Made by a program: the position numbers and the translations under genes. Below are positions 37,126 to 48,506 of a DNA stretch of 64,000 bases, piece by piece. Position 1 is the first letter of the stretch. Every line of letters starts with the position of its first letter. This DNA comes from Alphaproteobacteria bacterium HGW-Alphaproteobacteria-18 (GTDB lineage: Bacteria > Pseudomonadota > Alphaproteobacteria > Caulobacterales > Hyphomonadaceae). The stretch is from the NCBI GenBank assembly GCA_002841155.1, contig PHEH01000001.1:186001-250000 (forward strand), given 5' to 3'. The notes under the pieces are model-generated. The model ran no database searches and was not told the DNA's origin. It saw only the letters and a list, made by a program, of their open reading frames with translations.

Positions 37126-37411
37126 AGTCTGACACAGCTTCCGCAGCAGCAGTCCGCCAGAGTTCGAGGAAATCCAGAGGTGTGCGGCAGGTGGCGATAG
37201 CGGCCAGCGTAGCGGCATTCTTCCGCGTGCGTTCCGCAGCAAATTGCGACATTCCCATCTGGAGTTCGCTCATGCGCCGAACAGTATCAATCACTGTGGG
37301 TGGACTGAGATTTGCGCCAGGAACAGTCCAGAGTGAGGCGAGCGTATCGCCTTCTGATGAGAGGTGCGGAGGCGATTTAACAGCCTCCGCCTTTGATTTG
37401 GTCCGGGTCAT
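37082..37411 (-). CDS. Phasin-like PHA granule protein
   Basis: A 109-residue helical protein with the phasin pattern: MSELQMGMSQFAAERTRKN, CRTPLDFLELWRTAAAEAVSDYAEETARI. Phasins coat PHA granules. Its last 44 bases overlap the proposed phaC start in another frame, so the pair is probably co-translated. Short for the family but complete, with a clear stop at 37082. Assignment rests on helix pattern and the phaC neighbour. Confidence 0.75.
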   Translation of the reverse strand: MTRTKSKAEAVKSPPHLSSEGDTLASLWTVPGANLSPPTVIDTVRRMSELQMGMSQFAAERTRKNAATLAAIATCRTPLDFLELWRTAAAEAVSDYAEETARILELQRN

Positions 37412-37525
37412 GACTTGGTCTCCTTGTGTCCGGTAAGCTCCCAGTTGACCGCCCCAATAGAAAATAACCCAGCCTAAGCTCTCTCTCCATACGTACTAAC
37501 CCAATATAGGGGACTTATCGGCTGG

Positions 37526-38719
37526 TTATCCACCCGCGAGAACGGAGAGGCATCCGCGCGCGATCTCGTGTTCTTCATCGGCCGGCAGGATGAGGACGCC
37601 GGCCGGGCTGCCCAGAGCCGTGATATCACCTGCGCCAGCTTTATTGGCATCAGGATCAATCGCGACGCCCGCCCAGGTCAGACCAGACGCAATGCCCGCG
37701 CGAACTCGGCTGGAATTTTCGCCGATGCCCCCGGTGAAGACGATGGCATCGAGCCCGCCAAGCGCCGCGATCAGAGATCCGCATTCGCGCACGATCCGGT
37801 AGATGAAAAGACCGATGGCTTCTTCTGCTTCAGGCGTCCGGCTGTTCTCGATATCTCGCAGATCCCCCGACAAGCCCGACACGCCCAACAGTCCAGATTC
37901 CTTGCGCAACATATGGGAAACGGCTTCCGGGCTCATTTGCTTATGGGTCATGAGGTAGAGGACGGCGCCGGGGTCAATGTCCCCGCTGCGTGTGCTCATC
38001 GGTATACCGGAAATGGCCGAGAAGCCCATTGAGCTGGCAACACTGCGCCCATCCAGAATGGCACAGAGGCTGGCGCCACTGCCCAGGTGCAGGGCGAGTG
38101 TGCGCTGGTGCGCCCGGTCCGGAAACAGTACCGGCAGGCGACGTGCGATATTAGCGTAGGAGAGGCCGTGATACCCATACCGTATAATGCCGGAATCGGT
38201 CAGCGCTCGCGGAATTGCATAGAGCTGAGCGAGCCTTGGCTGTTCCCTATGAAAGGCCGTGTCGAAGGACAGCGTCTGGATAAGGCCGGGCCGGTATTCG
38301 GCTATGGCGCGGACAGCACTCAGATTATGGGGCTGGTGATCGGGCGCGAGCGGGCTCAGCGTATCAAGAAAGTCCAGAAGGGCGGGTGTTGCCCGTTGCG
38401 TGCTCAGAATGTCGGGACCGCCCTGCACAATACGGTGCCCCAGGGCCGCAACTGGCGCGCCGAGGGCCTCTTCAATAGCGGTCAGGAGGTTTGGCGCGAG
38501 CCGGGCAGGCGTCAGGTCGGAGATATCTGCGGCCGCAGAAAACCGGGCTGCCAGGCCTTGATCGTCTGACTTCACAGACAGGCGGGGATTGCCCGGCAAG
38601 CCTGACAGGTTTGCCCGCAGAACCGCCTCTCCTGGCTGCCCGTCTGGCAAGGTTTTGTAGACAGCAAGCTTGATGCTGGAGGAGCCCGTATTGAGCGTGG
38701 CGATCAGGTGATCCGTCAT
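37526..38719 (-). CDS. ackA: Acetate kinase AckA
   Basis: A 397-residue acetate/propionate kinase (acetyl phosphate + ADP to acetate + ATP). LNTGSSSIKLAVY is the N-terminal phosphate-binding motif, HRIVQGGP and SFDTAFH follow, RYGYHGLSY and LHLGSGASLCAI are catalytic segments, and FTGGIGENSS is the adenosine motif. ATG 38719 overlaps the upstream gene's stop as ATGA; a frame open to 38737 adds six residues inside that gene. With the upstream phosphotransacetylase it gives substrate-level ATP from acetyl-CoA. Confidence 0.95.
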   Translation of the reverse strand: MTDHLIATLNTGSSSIKLAVYKTLPDGQPGEAVLRANLSGLPGNPRLSVKSDDQGLAARFSAAADISDLTPARLAPNLLTAIEEALGAPVAALGHRIVQGGPDILSTQRATPALLDFLDTLSPLAPDHQPHNLSAVRAIAEYRPGLIQTLSFDTAFHREQPRLAQLYAIPRALTDSGIIRYGYHGLSYANIARRLPVLFPDRAHQRTLALHLGSGASLCAILDGRSVASSMGFSAISGIPMSTRSGDIDPGAVLYLMTHKQMSPEAVSHMLRKESGLLGVSGLSGDLRDIENSRTPEAEEAIGLFIYRIVRECGSLIAALGGLDAIVFTGGIGENSSRVRAGIASGLTWAGVAIDPDANKAGAGDITALGSPAGVLILPADEEHEIARGCLSVLAGG

Positions 38720-39663
38720 GCAGCAGGCCGGGTCCATTTGAGATAGGCGGCCGCCAGGGCGCAGGAGGCTGCCCGCTCCAGAGCGCTGTCTGATCTGCTG
38801 GTAAGGATAATGGGAACTTTCGCGCCAAGCACGATACCGGCGGCGACACCGCCTGCGAAATAGTCCAGCTGCTTGGCCAGCATGTTACCGGCCTCGATTC
38901 CGGGCACAATCAGGATATCGGCGGCTCCGGCAACGGCCGAAACAAGACCTTTCGTTTTTGCCGACTTCTTGGAAATGGCCAGATCGAACGCCAGCGGCCC
39001 ATCCAGGCGCCCGCCTGTGATCTGCCCCCGCTCTGCCATCTTGCACAGGGCGGCCGCATCGAGCGTTGAGGGAATTTGAGGATCAACCATTTCTGTTGCG
39101 GAGAGGATGGCGGTCAGCGGCACTTCAATCCCAATAGCGCGTGCAAGGTCGATGGCATTCTGGACGATCCAGCGTTTGGTCGTCAGATCCGGCGCTATGT
39201 TCAGGCCGCCATCGGAAATCAGCAACCAGGTTGGCCAGGCAGGTGTTTCCAGAACGAAAATATGGCTCATCCGTCGCTCTGTTCTCAGGCCGCCCGTCTT
39301 GGATACACAGGCAGCCATCAGCTCGCTTGTCGCAAGGGCGCCTTTCATCAGTGCCAAGACGTTCCCGCTTGCGGCAAGTCTGACGGCTTCTTCTGCCGCC
39401 GCATGACTATGTGGCGCTGCGACGAGTTCGACGCCTGAAATATCAATGCCGGCCTGTTCTGCCGCGCGCATGATCTTTTCCGGTGGCCCCACCAGAACCG
39501 GCTCGATCAGGCCTTTTTCCTTTCCGGCGATCGCCCCTGAGAGCGACAGCATATCGACCGGATGCACGATTGCGGTTCGGATTCCGGGACGATCCACTCT
39601 GGCGAAAAGAGCTTCAAACGCGTTCACTGGATCAAGAAGGACCTCTCCAGAACTGCTTTTCAT
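38716..39663 (-). CDS. Phosphate acetyl/butyryltransferase
   Basis: A 315-residue enzyme of the Pta/Ptb family that converts acyl-CoA and phosphate to acyl phosphate, the substrate of AckA next door. Typical segments: PVLVGPPEKI, NVLALMKGALATSELM, RRMSHIFVLETP, ILSATEMVDPQIPSTLDAA, and DILIVPGIEAGNMLAKQL, all in the usual order. The short form without an N-terminal DRTGG domain is like phosphate butyryltransferase, so chain-length preference is open. Probably first gene of a pta-ackA unit; the 248 bases to 39911 show no further gene. Confidence 0.92.
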   Translation of the reverse strand: MKSSSGEVLLDPVNAFEALFARVDRPGIRTAIVHPVDMLSLSGAIAGKEKGLIEPVLVGPPEKIMRAAEQAGIDISGVELVAAPHSHAAAEEAVRLAASGNVLALMKGALATSELMAACVSKTGGLRTERRMSHIFVLETPAWPTWLLISDGGLNIAPDLTTKRWIVQNAIDLARAIGIEVPLTAILSATEMVDPQIPSTLDAAALCKMAERGQITGGRLDGPLAFDLAISKKSAKTKGLVSAVAGAADILIVPGIEAGNMLAKQLDYFAGGVAAGIVLGAKVPIILTSRSDSALERAASCALAAAYLKWTRPAA

Positions 39664-39911
39664 CAGATTTGCTCCATTTCAGGCAGTGTGAATACACGCG
39701 CCATAGACAGCCAATAGCAAGGCCTCCGAGCATACGGTTTACGGGCGCCTTGTCTTCTACACCCCAAACAGCGCTAGCATAGAAGGGTGACTTGCCCCTC
39801 AGTGGAACAGCCAGCTGCGGATTGAAACCCGCCAAAAGGGACATGGCAGTGCCGGGCACTGAAGCGCGTGCTCTCAAGGGTAAGCCTTCGGGCCGCCCTT
39901 GGGGATAGGCT

Positions 39912-41759
39912 TCACCAACCGCAGCTTTGCCCTTCATTCTCTTCTTTCAGATAGACCATCAGCGGGTCGAAATATTCGATGATGGCGCTGCCATCCATTT
40001 CGCGGGTGCCGGTGAATTTTTCCAGCGTATCTGGCCAGGGCTGGGACATGCCAGCTTCCATCATCGCCTCGAAGCGGCGGCCGACCTCCTTGTTGCCATA
40101 GATCGAGCAGCGGTGCAGCGGGCCTTCCCAGCCGGCCTGCTCGCAGGCGGCCTTGTGGAACTGGAACTGCATGATGAAGCTCAGGAAATAGCGCAGGTAA
40201 GGCGTGTTGCCGGGAATGTGGTATTTCGCGCCGGGATCGAAGGCATCCGCCGGGCGGGGGGCGGGCGGAATGATGCCCTGATTTCTCAGGCGGATGTCCG
40301 TCCAGGTCTGGTTGTACTGCTCCGGCGGTGTCTCGCCCGAAAGCACATCCCAGCGCCAGCTATCGACCGACAGCGCAAAAGGCAGGAAGGCGATCTTGTC
40401 GAGCGCCGTATTCAGGAGCAGCGCGGTATCGGCATCTGCGCCAGGCTTTTCCTCCGCCGTGATCAGGCCGATCTGTTCGAGATATTCCGGCGTGATCGAC
40501 AGGGCGACAAAGTCCCCGATGGCTTCGTGGAAGCCATCATGGGCGCCGTTCTTGTAGAGATGATCCTGATTTCGATAGGCGAGCTGGTAGTAGTTGTGGC
40601 CGAGCTCATGGTGCACCGTCTGGAAGTCTTCGGCATTCACCTGCGTACACATCTTGATGCGGACATCTTCGAAATCATCGAGATCCCAGGCCGAGGCATG
40701 GCAGACGACCTCGCGGCCTTCCGGCTTGGTGATCATCGAGCGCTCCCAGAAGGTCTGGGGCAGCGCTGGCAGGCCGAGCGAGGTGAAGAAGGCTTCGCCG
40801 GTCTGCACCATCTTCAGCGGCGTGTAGCCCTTCTCATTCAGGCGCGCGGTGAGATCATAGCTGGGGCCGGGGGTGTCGGTTTTCAGGATGTCATAGACGC
40901 CCGACCATTGCTGCGCCCACATATTGCCGAGTAGGTCTGCCCGGATCGGGCCGGTGGCGGGCTGCACGGCGTCGCCATAATAGGTGTTGAGGCGCCCGCG
41001 GGCATAGCAGTGCAGCTCCTTGTAGAGGGGTTCCACCTGCGTCCACAGGCGCTGGACTTCGGCTTCCATCTGGGCAGGCGGCATGTCGTAATTCGACAGC
41101 CACATCTGGTCGAGGCTCGGATAGCCAAGCTCCCGCGCGCCTTCATTGGCGATCTCCACCATGCGCGTGTAGTCAGGCGCCATGGGCGCGGCGATCGAGT
41201 GCCAGCCTTCCCAGACCGCTTTCAGCTCCTCGGGATTGCGCGAAGTCTGGATGATGCGGGAGGCTTCCAGCAGGTCGATTTCGCGGCCCTGGAACAGGAA
41301 TTTTCCGGTGGAGTAGGTTGCGTCGAGCCGGGTTGTGATATCAGCAAGTTCCTCAGCAGCGCCCTCGCGGGAGGGGGCGGGAAGCGTGATGCCACTGCGC
41401 AGGATCTGAATCTTGCGCGCTTCCCTGGGGGGGAGTTCCTTCACATTGAATATTTTGGAAGCGCTGGCGAGGCTGACGATCAGCTTGGTGAATTCTGCGC
41501 CCTGCTCAGCCGCCGCCGCGCTGGTTTCCGGGGTGATGTTGGTCGCCTGTGCCCAATAGGCCTGCGCGGCGATATGGCTTTTGGCGGCAATCTGATTTTC
41601 CGCATTGTTCAGGAAGGCGCGCGCCTCAATGGCGCGCTCTTCCATCGCTATGGCGTCCGGGTCGATCCGGGTCTTGGCCGGGCCGCACGCGGCGAGCGCC
41701 AGGCCCAGCGCGATCAGACTGGCAGACTTCAAGGCGGGTTTGAGGAATTGACGCATCAT
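39912..41759 (-). CDS. M2-family (ACE-like) zinc metallopeptidase lipoprotein
   Basis: A 615-residue peptidyl-dipeptidase-like M2 protein. TVHHELGHNYYQL is the HExxH zinc site and HDGFHEAIGD carries the third zinc ligand. The N-terminus MMRQFLKPALKSASLIALG runs to LALAAC, a lipobox, so it should be a membrane-anchored periplasmic lipoprotein. ATG 41759 follows GGGAGG at good spacing, preferred over the frame from 41828. The family cleaves dipeptides from peptide C-termini; in bacteria the physiological role is unclear. An M28 peptidase lies nearby. Confidence 0.93.
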   Translation of the reverse strand: MMRQFLKPALKSASLIALGLALAACGPAKTRIDPDAIAMEERAIEARAFLNNAENQIAAKSHIAAQAYWAQATNITPETSAAAAEQGAEFTKLIVSLASASKIFNVKELPPREARKIQILRSGITLPAPSREGAAEELADITTRLDATYSTGKFLFQGREIDLLEASRIIQTSRNPEELKAVWEGWHSIAAPMAPDYTRMVEIANEGARELGYPSLDQMWLSNYDMPPAQMEAEVQRLWTQVEPLYKELHCYARGRLNTYYGDAVQPATGPIRADLLGNMWAQQWSGVYDILKTDTPGPSYDLTARLNEKGYTPLKMVQTGEAFFTSLGLPALPQTFWERSMITKPEGREVVCHASAWDLDDFEDVRIKMCTQVNAEDFQTVHHELGHNYYQLAYRNQDHLYKNGAHDGFHEAIGDFVALSITPEYLEQIGLITAEEKPGADADTALLLNTALDKIAFLPFALSVDSWRWDVLSGETPPEQYNQTWTDIRLRNQGIIPPAPRPADAFDPGAKYHIPGNTPYLRYFLSFIMQFQFHKAACEQAGWEGPLHRCSIYGNKEVGRRFEAMMEAGMSQPWPDTLEKFTGTREMDGSAIIEYFDPLMVYLKEENEGQSCGW

Positions 41760-41836
41760 GACGGAGCCCTCCCAAGGCGTATACCGCGCAGGAGACCGCG
41801 AACCGGCCGTTACGTCAATCGGCTGCAAAAAAAGGA

Positions 41837-42067
41837 TCAGGGCGCCCGTGTTTTCAGGGCCAGAGCATGGAGCACGCCGCCCATCTCGCCCTTCAGCGCG
41901 TCATAGACCATCTGATGCTGGCGCACGCGCGGAACACCGGCGAACTGGGCGCTGACGATTTCGGCCTGCCAGTGATTATCGTCCCCGGCGAGATCGGTGA
42001 GCGTGATCTCGGCATCCGGAAAGGCCTCGGTCAGGTATTTCATCAGCGTGTCGCGGCTCATTCCCAT
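41837..42067 (-). CDS. BolA-family protein
   Basis: A 76-residue BolA/IbaG-like protein. LMKYLTEAFPDAEITLTDLA, DNHWQAEIVS and RVRQHQMVYDAL match the family, including the conserved histidine in the last motif. ATG 42067 has GGAG seven bases ahead; the frame to 42127 is an extension without support. BolA proteins partner monothiol glutaredoxins in Fe-S or iron signalling. Divergent from the M28 peptidase with an 88-base gap. Confidence 0.9.
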   Translation of the reverse strand: MGMSRDTLMKYLTEAFPDAEITLTDLAGDDNHWQAEIVSAQFAGVPRVRQHQMVYDALKGEMGGVLHALALKTRAP

Positions 42068-42155
42068 GGCGGGGCTCCTCGGGTAGCGGGTGACTAGGCA
42101 CATGCGGCGCCGCGTCTTATGGGTCAAGGGACTGAAAGCCTACGAAAGCGAGCCA

Positions 42156-43196
42156 ATGCCCTGGAAGACCTGGAAGCGAGACATGACCCTCGGCGCGCTG
42201 GCCCTGCTGGTGCTGATTACGGGCTGGCTGCTGTGGCCGAAGGACGAAGAGGCGCTGCCGGGGATCAGCTACAGGCCGGTCTATGTGGATGCGCGCGAAA
42301 TGCTGCATCTGACGCAGGTGCTGTCCTCCGACGCGCTGGCGGGGCGCGCGAGCGGCACGCCGGGCAATGAGGCAGCGCGGGGGTTCATCCACAAACGCTT
42401 CGAAGAGATCGGCCTGCTGCCGCTGCCAGGCTTCAGCGCGTACACGCATACCTTTCCGATTGTGCCGCGCGAGGCCGACGCAGACCCGATCATCGGCGCC
42501 AATCTGGTCGGGTTCATCCCCGGCAGGACACCGGGCGAGGGGCCTGCGCTGCTGATCACCGCGCATTACGATCATCTCGGCATCCGCGAGGGCGAGATTT
42601 ACAATGGGGCGGATGACAATGCGTCGGGCGCCTCCGCCCTTGTGGCGGTGGCGGAGTATTTCGCGCTGCACCGGCCCCGGCATGACATGATCATCGCGGC
42701 GCTGGACGCTGAAGAGATCGGCCTGCTGGGCGCGCGGGCGCTGGCGCGGATGGAGGGGCTGGGCCTTTCCCGCGTGGCCCTGAACATGAATTTCGACATG
42801 GTGGGGCGCTCTGAAGCGGGCGAGCTTTATGTGGCGGGCACCTATCACACGCCCCAGCTTGTGCCGGTGATGGAAGCCGTGGCCGAAGGCGCCCCCGTCA
42901 CGCTGCTGCTCGGGCATGACCGGCCCGAAGACGGCCCGAATGACTGGACGCTTCAGTCCGATCACGGCGTGTTTCATCAGGCCGGGCTGCCGATCCTCTA
43001 TTTCGGCGTGGAGGACCATCCAGGCTATCACCAGCCAAGCGATGAATTTGATGCCCTGACGCTCGATTTCTTTGTCCGCGCGGCCGACACGCTCGTCATG
43101 GCCGCTCTGGCGGTGGACGGCGAGCTTCCCCAGATACACACCCTGCGCCGCAGCCCGGCGCCAGAAGCAGATCAACCAGAAGGAAACGCCCCATGA
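42156..43196 (+). CDS. M28-family zinc aminopeptidase, membrane-anchored
   Basis: A 346-residue peptidase. After a charged start comes one transmembrane helix (MTLGALALLVLITGWLLW), so the catalytic domain should be periplasmic. Zinc ligands are visible in HYDHLGIREGEIYNGADDNA and in LDAEEIGLLGARAL with the catalytic glutamate; FGVEDHPGYHQPSDEFD holds the final histidine. ATG 42156 is chosen for its position just before the helix; in-frame GTG 42090 and ATG 42102 would begin inside the divergent promoter zone. It overlaps the next gene by ATGA. Confidence 0.9.
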   Translation: MPWKTWKRDMTLGALALLVLITGWLLWPKDEEALPGISYRPVYVDAREMLHLTQVLSSDALAGRASGTPGNEAARGFIHKRFEEIGLLPLPGFSAYTHTFPIVPREADADPIIGANLVGFIPGRTPGEGPALLITAHYDHLGIREGEIYNGADDNASGASALVAVAEYFALHRPRHDMIIAALDAEEIGLLGARALARMEGLGLSRVALNMNFDMVGRSEAGELYVAGTYHTPQLVPVMEAVAEGAPVTLLLGHDRPEDGPNDWTLQSDHGVFHQAGLPILYFGVEDHPGYHQPSDEFDALTLDFFVRAADTLVMAALAVDGELPQIHTLRRSPAPEADQPEGNAP

Positions 43197-43705
43197 CCAC
43201 AACGACGGTCTCCCATATCCTGAAAGCTTCGACCACTCAGACCCTTGGCGCGCTGAAAGGCATGCTGATCAAGGGCGAGGCCTATGCGCGCAAGCTGAAT
43301 GTCGAGGACAAGGTTCTCCTCAATCACCGACTCTATCCGGACATGTTCGACCTGACACGCCAGGTGCAGATTGCCTGTGACACTGCGGCGCGCGGCGCGG
43401 CGCGGCTGGCCGGGCTCGACATGCCGGAATATCCTGATACGGAGCAGACCTTCCCCGAACTGATCGCGCGCTGTGAGAAGGCGATCGCTTATGTGAACGG
43501 GGTTGAGAACGCAAAGATCGACGCGAACACTAATGTCACCCTGCAAATTCCGATGGGCGCAAACACGATGCCTATGGAGGGCAAGGCCTACCTTTCCGGC
43601 TTCATCCTGACCAACCTCCATTTCCATTCGGCCATCGCTTACGCCCTGCTGCGCCAGCAAGGGCTTGGTCTCGGCAAGCGGGACTATCTTGTGCCGGCAG
43701 AATGA
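43193..43705 (+). CDS. DUF1993 protein
   Basis: A 170-residue cytoplasmic protein of the DUF1993 family, recognised from LNHRLYPDMFDLTRQVQIACDT broken around residue 50, LAGLDMPEYPDTEQTF and FHSAIAYALLRQQG near the end. The family has a DinB-like helical-bundle look and no established function. It is translationally coupled to the M28 peptidase (ATGA) and is followed by a strong terminator. Confidence 0.85.
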   Translation: MTTTTVSHILKASTTQTLGALKGMLIKGEAYARKLNVEDKVLLNHRLYPDMFDLTRQVQIACDTAARGAARLAGLDMPEYPDTEQTFPELIARCEKAIAYVNGVENAKIDANTNVTLQIPMGANTMPMEGKAYLSGFILTNLHFHSAIAYALLRQQGLGLGKRDYLVPAE

Positions 43706-43746
43706 CGCCTCTGTTATTAATCAGATTACGGAATAGACAGAAAATC

Positions 43747-43780
43747 AAGCGGCAGGCCAATTGGCCTGCCGCTTTCGTTT
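43747..43780 (+). terminator. Rho-independent terminator after DUF1993 gene
   Basis: AAGCGGCAGGCCAA at 43747-43760 is directly followed by its exact complement to 43774, a 28-base perfect palindrome, then TCGTTT. It closes the 42156-43705 unit. Confidence 0.8.
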
Positions 43781-43962
43781 GAATTCAACGCTCTGGCGCG
43801 ATGGCTGTAAAAAAGTACATAATTACAGCGGTGTGTCTCTGCTGCAACACATGCGGCTTGCTGATTTTTCACTGGAACTTCTTCATCCATCTGCCCGTTG
43901 TGTGCGTGTCTCGCCAGAATGGCGTGCACCAAACTCAAGTAGCGTTTCTTGAAGGAGACAAC

Positions 43963-44568
43963 ATGTTCAGATCCCTGCTTATCGCGACGGCCGCCACAGG
44001 TTTTGCCGCCGCAGCCCACGCTCAGGATTCCGGCCTCTATCTGGAAGGTGGCTACCAGTATCTCGACATCAAGCCCGATGGCGCCAGCAGCGGCGTTGAT
44101 ACCAACGGCATTTCTGCCCGTGCCGGCTGGCGGTTCAACAATATCTTCAGCCTTGAAGGGGAAGTGGCAACCGGCATCGATGACGGCAACTTCGACTTCA
44201 ATGTAGATGAGGACGAGTTCAATTTTGACGACAATAATGATGGAGATCTGAGCGACATCATTGCTGCATCAGGAGATGTCGGTCTCAACTATCTCGTTGG
44301 CATATACGGTAAGGCAAACCTTCCGCTGACGGAACGTCTAAACGCCTATGCCCGCGCAGGCTATGCCTATATTGATCTTGATGCATCGCTCGTAACGCCG
44401 GGCGGCAATGTCATCAATATCGAGGATTCGGCAGACGGCCCGGCCTTCGGCGCCGGCATGAGCTATGACCTCACCGACAATCTCTATCTGAAGGGTGATT
44501 ACACCTATTACTCTTTCGACAGCACAGACACGAGCGGCGTGATGCTGGGCGTCGGCTACAAGTTCTGA
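43963..44568 (+). CDS. Outer-membrane beta-barrel protein
   Basis: A 201-residue OmpA/opacity-type small porin-like barrel. ATG 43963 follows GAAGGAGA and starts a signal peptide MFRSLLIATAATGFAAA cleaved after AHA; the frame is open back to 43801 but that stretch is non-coding in character. Alternating strands such as LYLEGGYQYLDI and FGAGMSYDLTDNLYLKGDYT end in GVMLGVGYKF with a terminal phenylalanine. A loop near residues 70-95 is extremely Asp/Asn-rich (DEDEFNFDDNNDGDLSD), suggesting cation binding at the surface. Confidence 0.88.
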   Translation: MFRSLLIATAATGFAAAAHAQDSGLYLEGGYQYLDIKPDGASSGVDTNGISARAGWRFNNIFSLEGEVATGIDDGNFDFNVDEDEFNFDDNNDGDLSDIIAASGDVGLNYLVGIYGKANLPLTERLNAYARAGYAYIDLDASLVTPGGNVINIEDSADGPAFGAGMSYDLTDNLYLKGDYTYYSFDSTDTSGVMLGVGYKF

Positions 44569-44602
44569 TCAGGACTCTGGCCTGACATGCCTGGCCAAGG
44601 GC

Positions 44603-44630
44603 GCCCTCTCCCGCTTCCCCGGGGGAGGGC
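44603..44630. terminator. Hairpin between convergent barrel and purL genes
   Basis: GCCCTCTCCCG at 44603-44613 pairs with CGGGGGAGGGC at 44620-44630 with one G-T wobble. Both flanking genes end here, so it may terminate both directions; T tracts are weak. Confidence 0.55.
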
Positions 44631-44650
44631 GTCTGCTAGTCGGACCCGTA

Positions 44651-46909
<2,259 letters not shown>

Positions 46910-46942
46910 CACATCAGCCCGTAATTGAGATTTGGCGCAGCG

Positions 46943-48442
46943 CTAGGACGGTTTGCCCGGCTGTTCAACTGCCAGGAGCGTATCAAGTGCAGGATGGGAG
47001 GGCAGGGAACGCAGGTAAGCCTCGTAATGTTTCCAGCGGCCTATCGAGCGCTCATGCAGCGGCTCGCGCACCTGCCAGACGGACGCCGTTTTAACCGGGC
47101 CGCTCGCCTTGTGGAATTCCAGGCACGCTGTTTCGAAGGGCAGGCCCAGAAAATCCAGCATCCGCCGCACTTCCCGTTCCGGCTGAGTGATCACCGCTTC
47201 ATACGGAACCGTGAGGATGTCGCCAGGGAAAAGCTGGTTCCAATGGCTCATCATGCGGCGCTCGGCATGGGCGTGGGCGGCAATGTCCTGCGGTGTGTAG
47301 CCATAATTCAATGTAACATGCAGATACTGCCCCCAGACCGAGACCAGCGTGTCGAGTGGGTGGCGGACGGTGTTGATGATCTTCGCCTTGGGGAACAGGC
47401 GCTTTATCAGGCCCACATGCCAGAAATTGTCAGGCCGCTTGTCGGTTACAACCGCCGCGCCGGGATACATCGTGCGGATGCGCGTCAGATAGGCTTCGGC
47501 ATAGTCGCGCAGAAGCTGTTCAGGTGCATTCGCGATGCCGGCCGGATCATTGCCAAGGCCGCGGGAAATGCGCGAGATCATGTCCATCTCACCGCCGGCG
47601 GCGACCTGCGAATGTGCACCAATGATCTGCTCAACCAGGGTCGAGCCAGAGCGGAACATGCCGAGAATGAACACCGGCTGCGGGTTCGGATCGCTGATCC
47701 CGGTCTGACGTTCACGGGTCGCGGCAAATGCACCGGCCAGACGCTCGGCGCGTTTCAGCTCGTTGATCCCGTCATAGGGGGCAACATTTCCGGCTGCGGC
47801 CGTGCGGGCGCTTGAATTGGCAGTCGCAAATGTCTGCGCAGCCTCATCATAGGCGCCGCAACTGTCATACAGGCGGCCTAGTGAAAACTGAAGCAGCGCC
47901 AGGTCGGCAGGAAGCAGGCTGCCGCTCCCGATCAAGGCGCGGATCTTGGCGATCATCGGATCGTCAATCGATCCTGCCTTGCCCAGACCAGCCAGCCGCG
48001 AGAGCGTCAGTGCATTGTTCGGCGCCAGCTTGTGCGCCTGTTCGTATATGGCAATCGCCTCGGCGCGCTCGCCCATGTCTTCATGCAGATTGCCGAGATT
48101 GACCAGCGCCGGCAGGTAATTCGGATTCAAGGTCAGCGCTGTCTGCAACGCCTCTTTCGCCTCGTTCGGGCGGGCGAGGGCATCGGACAGGATCACTGCC
48201 CGGTTGAGGTGAACCTCTTCTGCGCCTTCTACGCCGCGCTTCAGCGCTTCGTCATATGCGGCCAGAGCGTCGTGGGCCATGCCCGCCCGGCGCAGCAGCC
48301 AGCCGAGATTGTACCAGCTGTCGGGCAGGTCCGGGTATTCGGCAAGAAGGGCTCTGTAAGCATGGATCGCATCAGGGATGGGACCGGTCTCACGGAGACG
48401 GGCGGCGGTGTTCAGGAGCTCTTGCTGGCGTGCGTCTGTCAT
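46943..48442 (-). CDS. TPR-sulfotransferase fusion protein
   Basis: A 499-residue cytoplasmic protein. Residues about 1-210 form tetratricopeptide repeats (DSWYNLGWLLRRAGMAHDAL, YLPALVNLGNLHEDMGERAE). From about 250, PVFILGMFRSGSTLVEQII is the 5'-phosphosulfate loop of sulfotransferases and KIINTVRHPLDTLVSVW the 3'-phosphate motif. It probably transfers sulfate from PAPS, substrate unknown; TPR-sulfotransferases are common in marine alphaproteobacteria. No signal peptide. Confidence 0.9.
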   Translation of the reverse strand: MTDARQQELLNTAARLRETGPIPDAIHAYRALLAEYPDLPDSWYNLGWLLRRAGMAHDALAAYDEALKRGVEGAEEVHLNRAVILSDALARPNEAKEALQTALTLNPNYLPALVNLGNLHEDMGERAEAIAIYEQAHKLAPNNALTLSRLAGLGKAGSIDDPMIAKIRALIGSGSLLPADLALLQFSLGRLYDSCGAYDEAAQTFATANSSARTAAAGNVAPYDGINELKRAERLAGAFAATRERQTGISDPNPQPVFILGMFRSGSTLVEQIIGAHSQVAAGGEMDMISRISRGLGNDPAGIANAPEQLLRDYAEAYLTRIRTMYPGAAVVTDKRPDNFWHVGLIKRLFPKAKIINTVRHPLDTLVSVWGQYLHVTLNYGYTPQDIAAHAHAERRMMSHWNQLFPGDILTVPYEAVITQPEREVRRMLDFLGLPFETACLEFHKASGPVKTASVWQVREPLHERSIGRWKHYEAYLRSLPSHPALDTLLAVEQPGKPS

Positions 48443-48506
48443 CGGTGCCGTTTAGCCTTGAAAGCCGGATATCGCCATAGGGCACAATGCGTTGCGTTCA
48501 GCGTGG

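Noticed and set aside
39632..39937. 101-residue minus-strand open frame between pta and the M2 peptidase
   Set aside because: Composition like translated intergenic repeat; overlaps both neighbours and lacks a ribosome-binding site.
42117..43202. 361-residue open frame antisense to the M28 peptidase
   Set aside because: Zinc-peptidase motifs are on the plus strand; the antisense translation has none.
43801..43962. 54-codon extension of the outer-membrane barrel gene
   Set aside because: The signal peptide and ribosome-binding site are at 43963; the extension would bury the signal peptide.
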